This document shows positions 62,046 to 64,000 of a stretch of DNA of 64,000 bases, in pieces. This DNA comes from Micropterix aruncella. Its lineage: Eukaryota; Arthropoda; Insecta; Lepidoptera; Micropterigidae. The number at the start of each line of letters is the position of its first letter. Positions within the stretch are counted from its first letter, which is position 1. The translations under genes were made by a program, and so were the position numbers. The stretch is from positions 6,033,481 to 6,097,480 of the forward strand of contig OX155967.1 in the NCBI GenBank assembly GCA_944548615.1, read 5' to 3'. The notes beneath the pieces are model-generated. The model had not been told where the DNA came from, did not search any database, and saw nothing but the letters and a program-made list of their open reading frames with translations.

Positions 62046-63490
62046 TTACACCACTGCCCAACAATAGGAGTGTTATGTGTTTAGGATTCATTTACGTATG
62101 TTTTACGAATATTTATTTCATTATAACTTCTTAAAGTTTGAACCGATTTAGAAGTGCGTGGAATCGTTATGTCATACCGAAAGTTAATTTATTGAAACAG
62201 TATTGAATTTCCTAATCTTTCATGATTACTTTTATTATAATACATTATATGTATTATTTTTTCTTGACTATATATTCAATCATTCTGATAATCGGAGATG
62301 GATTATATTAATAAAACTAGCTGACCCGTGCCCACTTTGTTGGGCGGTAAACATTTTTACTTGTGATGAAATTATGAGTGTGGTTCGGTTAGTACTGTGT
62401 GCTACGATTTATTTCCTGACTGCCAAAAGGAGGGTTATATGTTTACTGCATATGTATGTACGTATTCGCATGCCGATTTGGCTATATTACCGAGTTTCAA
62501 AGGAGTGAATGAAATTATTATGATTGATTAAAATATGTTTATTTTAATTGTTCTCTATTTTAAAACTTCTCTGTATACTATATTAGATGCAATGTTATTA
62601 TTTGGTACCATTCTTTCAGGAGTTCCAACCCGAGATAAGGTCACGGTTCCATACCTATGTCGTAATCTCTTTAACCATTTATGCAGTAAAAGGAAAATTA
62701 TATGCAGTAAAAGGGAAAAGTCTTTTGTTTTAAGCACTTGAGACGATAAATTTATTTATTTTGATAAGAATTCATAATTGTTGATAATATGACCAATAAA
62801 CATGACCTTTTTTTTAATATCAAAAACTATTTTTTGTGACTTACATATAAAAGATAGACATATGCTGTCTTTGACTTTTTTGTAGGCATTATCAAGCTCT
62901 ACAACTTTTCCCTAAAACTCAATCATATATGTATTTTAAAACTCTCTCATCGTTAAGGCAGCGTTCGTAAACATTTTTTCTCCGACTTCCTTTGCAAATT
63001 CGACTACTACGAAAAAGTCTTATCATTTTTCGGATTAATATATAGCCTATGACACTTACAAATAATGTGGCTTTCTATTGGTAATTTTTTTTTCAAAATC
63101 GGTTCAGTAGATTCAGAGATTACTTCCTAAAACCTCACAAGCTTTACCTCTTTATAATATTAGTATAGATTTGTATTGACTATTTCAATTCAGACATTTC
63201 TATTTGTAATCTTATAATTGTGGTATTTCTGATTATTCGTTTTTATATTTTGACTATTTATATTTTTCATCTATACCTACATAGGTATTTTAGCACCTCA
63301 AATAGTTTTTTAAAGGACCTTATATATTTATTGTAAATTTATTTAATCATTGTTTTTTTTTTCGTTTAACAAAATAGTCAATCTGTTTAAAAAATAATTA
63401 CACCACGTAAGGTATAACACATTATCTTGTATAAATAATTTGACTATGCCAAGAGTAGGGATACCTACCAACTGGTTTATTTTATAAAAT
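62046..63490 (+). repeat. AT-rich repeat family C, split by a second repeat
   Basis: The left part 62,046-62,311 starts CACTGCCCAACAATAGGAGT and includes TTTCCTAATCTTTCATGATT, then ACTTTTATTATAATACA, the uninterrupted version of the site occupied by a LINE at 15.67 kb. The right part 63,171-63,490 resumes TTGTATTGACTATTTCAATT and ends GGGATACCTACCAACTGG. Confidence 0.65.
62312..63170 (+). mobile_element. Interspersed repeat ACTAGCTGACCCG...ATATTAGTATAGAT
   Basis: Head AAACTAGCTGACCCGTGCCC and tail CTTTATAATATTAGTATAGA bound ~860 bp inserted into family C at a site intact at about 16,525. AAATCGGTTCAGTAGATTCA near the end is a common motif of this repeat type. It seems to be a retroelement untranslated end; two short open frames of 101 and 68 residues have no recognisable similarity. 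No clear target duplication. Confidence 0.65.
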
Positions 63491-64000
63491 AAAATAAAAT
63501 AGGGGAAATTTTACTTTTTCTGAATATGGTATGTAAAGACGTGGTCATATGGTACGTGCCGCAGCCGCTTGCTCTCAAATAACGAGAAAGCAGCGTTTTC
63601 AATATAAAACTCCGTGTTACAATAGCGTAAAAGACAACCACCATTTGACAGTATAGTTTTTTCGTTCTTCGTCTTCGCGGCTATCAGGAATAAACTCGGT
63701 AGGTCGAGTACAAAGAGAGGTATTTGAAATATAAATTGAGCAAAGGGAATTTAACGTGTTTTTATTGCGGTTTTTAAATAACCGTTTTGGGTTCTTACGA
63801 ATTTATTACACGACTGCCCAAGAAAGGAGTGTTATGTGTTTAGGATTCATGTACGTATGTTTTCCGTTTCTTTATTCCACCATAACTTCTAAACGCTCAA
63901 ACCGATTTAGACGTGTTTGGTATTGTTAGAATCGTTATGTCGTCCCAAGTGTCATAGGGTACCTAAAGAGGTATCAAATAAATAATTATATAAATGTCTA
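63491..64000 (+). other. No gene seen; family C copy at right edge
   Basis: 63,491-63,794 is unrecognised and more balanced in composition. From 63,795 a new family C copy begins (ACACGACTGCCCAAGAAAGG, TTTCCGTTTCTTTATTCCAC, AATCGTTATGTCGTCCCAAG) and runs off the window. Confidence 0.5.

Overview
The window is AT-rich, intron-bearing animal DNA. It carries one recognisable host gene and a dense load of nested transposable elements. The repeat types suggest an insect, most likely a moth or butterfly: many 5'-truncated non-LTR retrotransposon (LINE) ends, a tRNA-derived SINE, hAT and pogo-like DNA transposon remnants, AT-rich repeats with poly-C tracts and short tandem arrays. The lepidopteran call is an inference from repeat style. 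No bacterial, viral or CRISPR features were seen.

Layout. From 1 to about 34.8 kb I found no host exon. The region holds LINE fragments on both strands (largest reverse-transcriptase ORFs at 26.3-27.7 kb and 31.2-32.2 kb, minus strand), a 1.04-kb hAT remnant with target duplication (4.05-5.09 kb), a roughly 0.6-kb (TA)n tract (7.6-8.3 kb), a tandemly duplicated 612-bp repeat (12.9-14.8 kb), a SINE (24.9-25.2 kb) and many copies of a GC-rich repeat family. From 34,826 to 57,414 on the plus strand lies a multi-exon gene for a secreted-type multi-Kazal serine protease inhibitor. Ten exons fit together in phase and encode about 487 residues, nine complete Kazal domains (K1-K9), a short C-terminal tail and a stop codon. 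A leading cysteine looks like the last cysteine of a further domain encoded upstream, so the 5' end and signal peptide are probably missing. Every intron is 1.7-3.5 kb. Most contain at least one recognisable mobile element or repeat; in the second and third (exon B-C and C-D) these are a solo LTR and a GC-A copy. From 57.9 to 64 kb there are repeats only: a LINE end, a 118-bp tandem array, a hAT remnant with transposase coding traces, poly-C-punctuated tandem repeats and a nested AT-rich element.

Most unusual item. I name the GC-rich repeat 'GC-A'. It is a 650-710 bp element, clearly richer in GC than its surroundings, with five full-length copies bounded by different direct repeats of 8-14 bp. 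It has no poly-A or microsatellite tail, no convincing protein and a conserved 14-bp palindrome close to one end. An older, diverged relative (GC-B) is also present, and GC-A has inserted into it at least twice. I do not recognise the family. Target duplications of variable length suggest retroposition. The five target duplications are direct sequence observations; the mechanism is inference.

Features are read by eye. Fragment edges without a target duplication or splice site are approximate to tens of bases.
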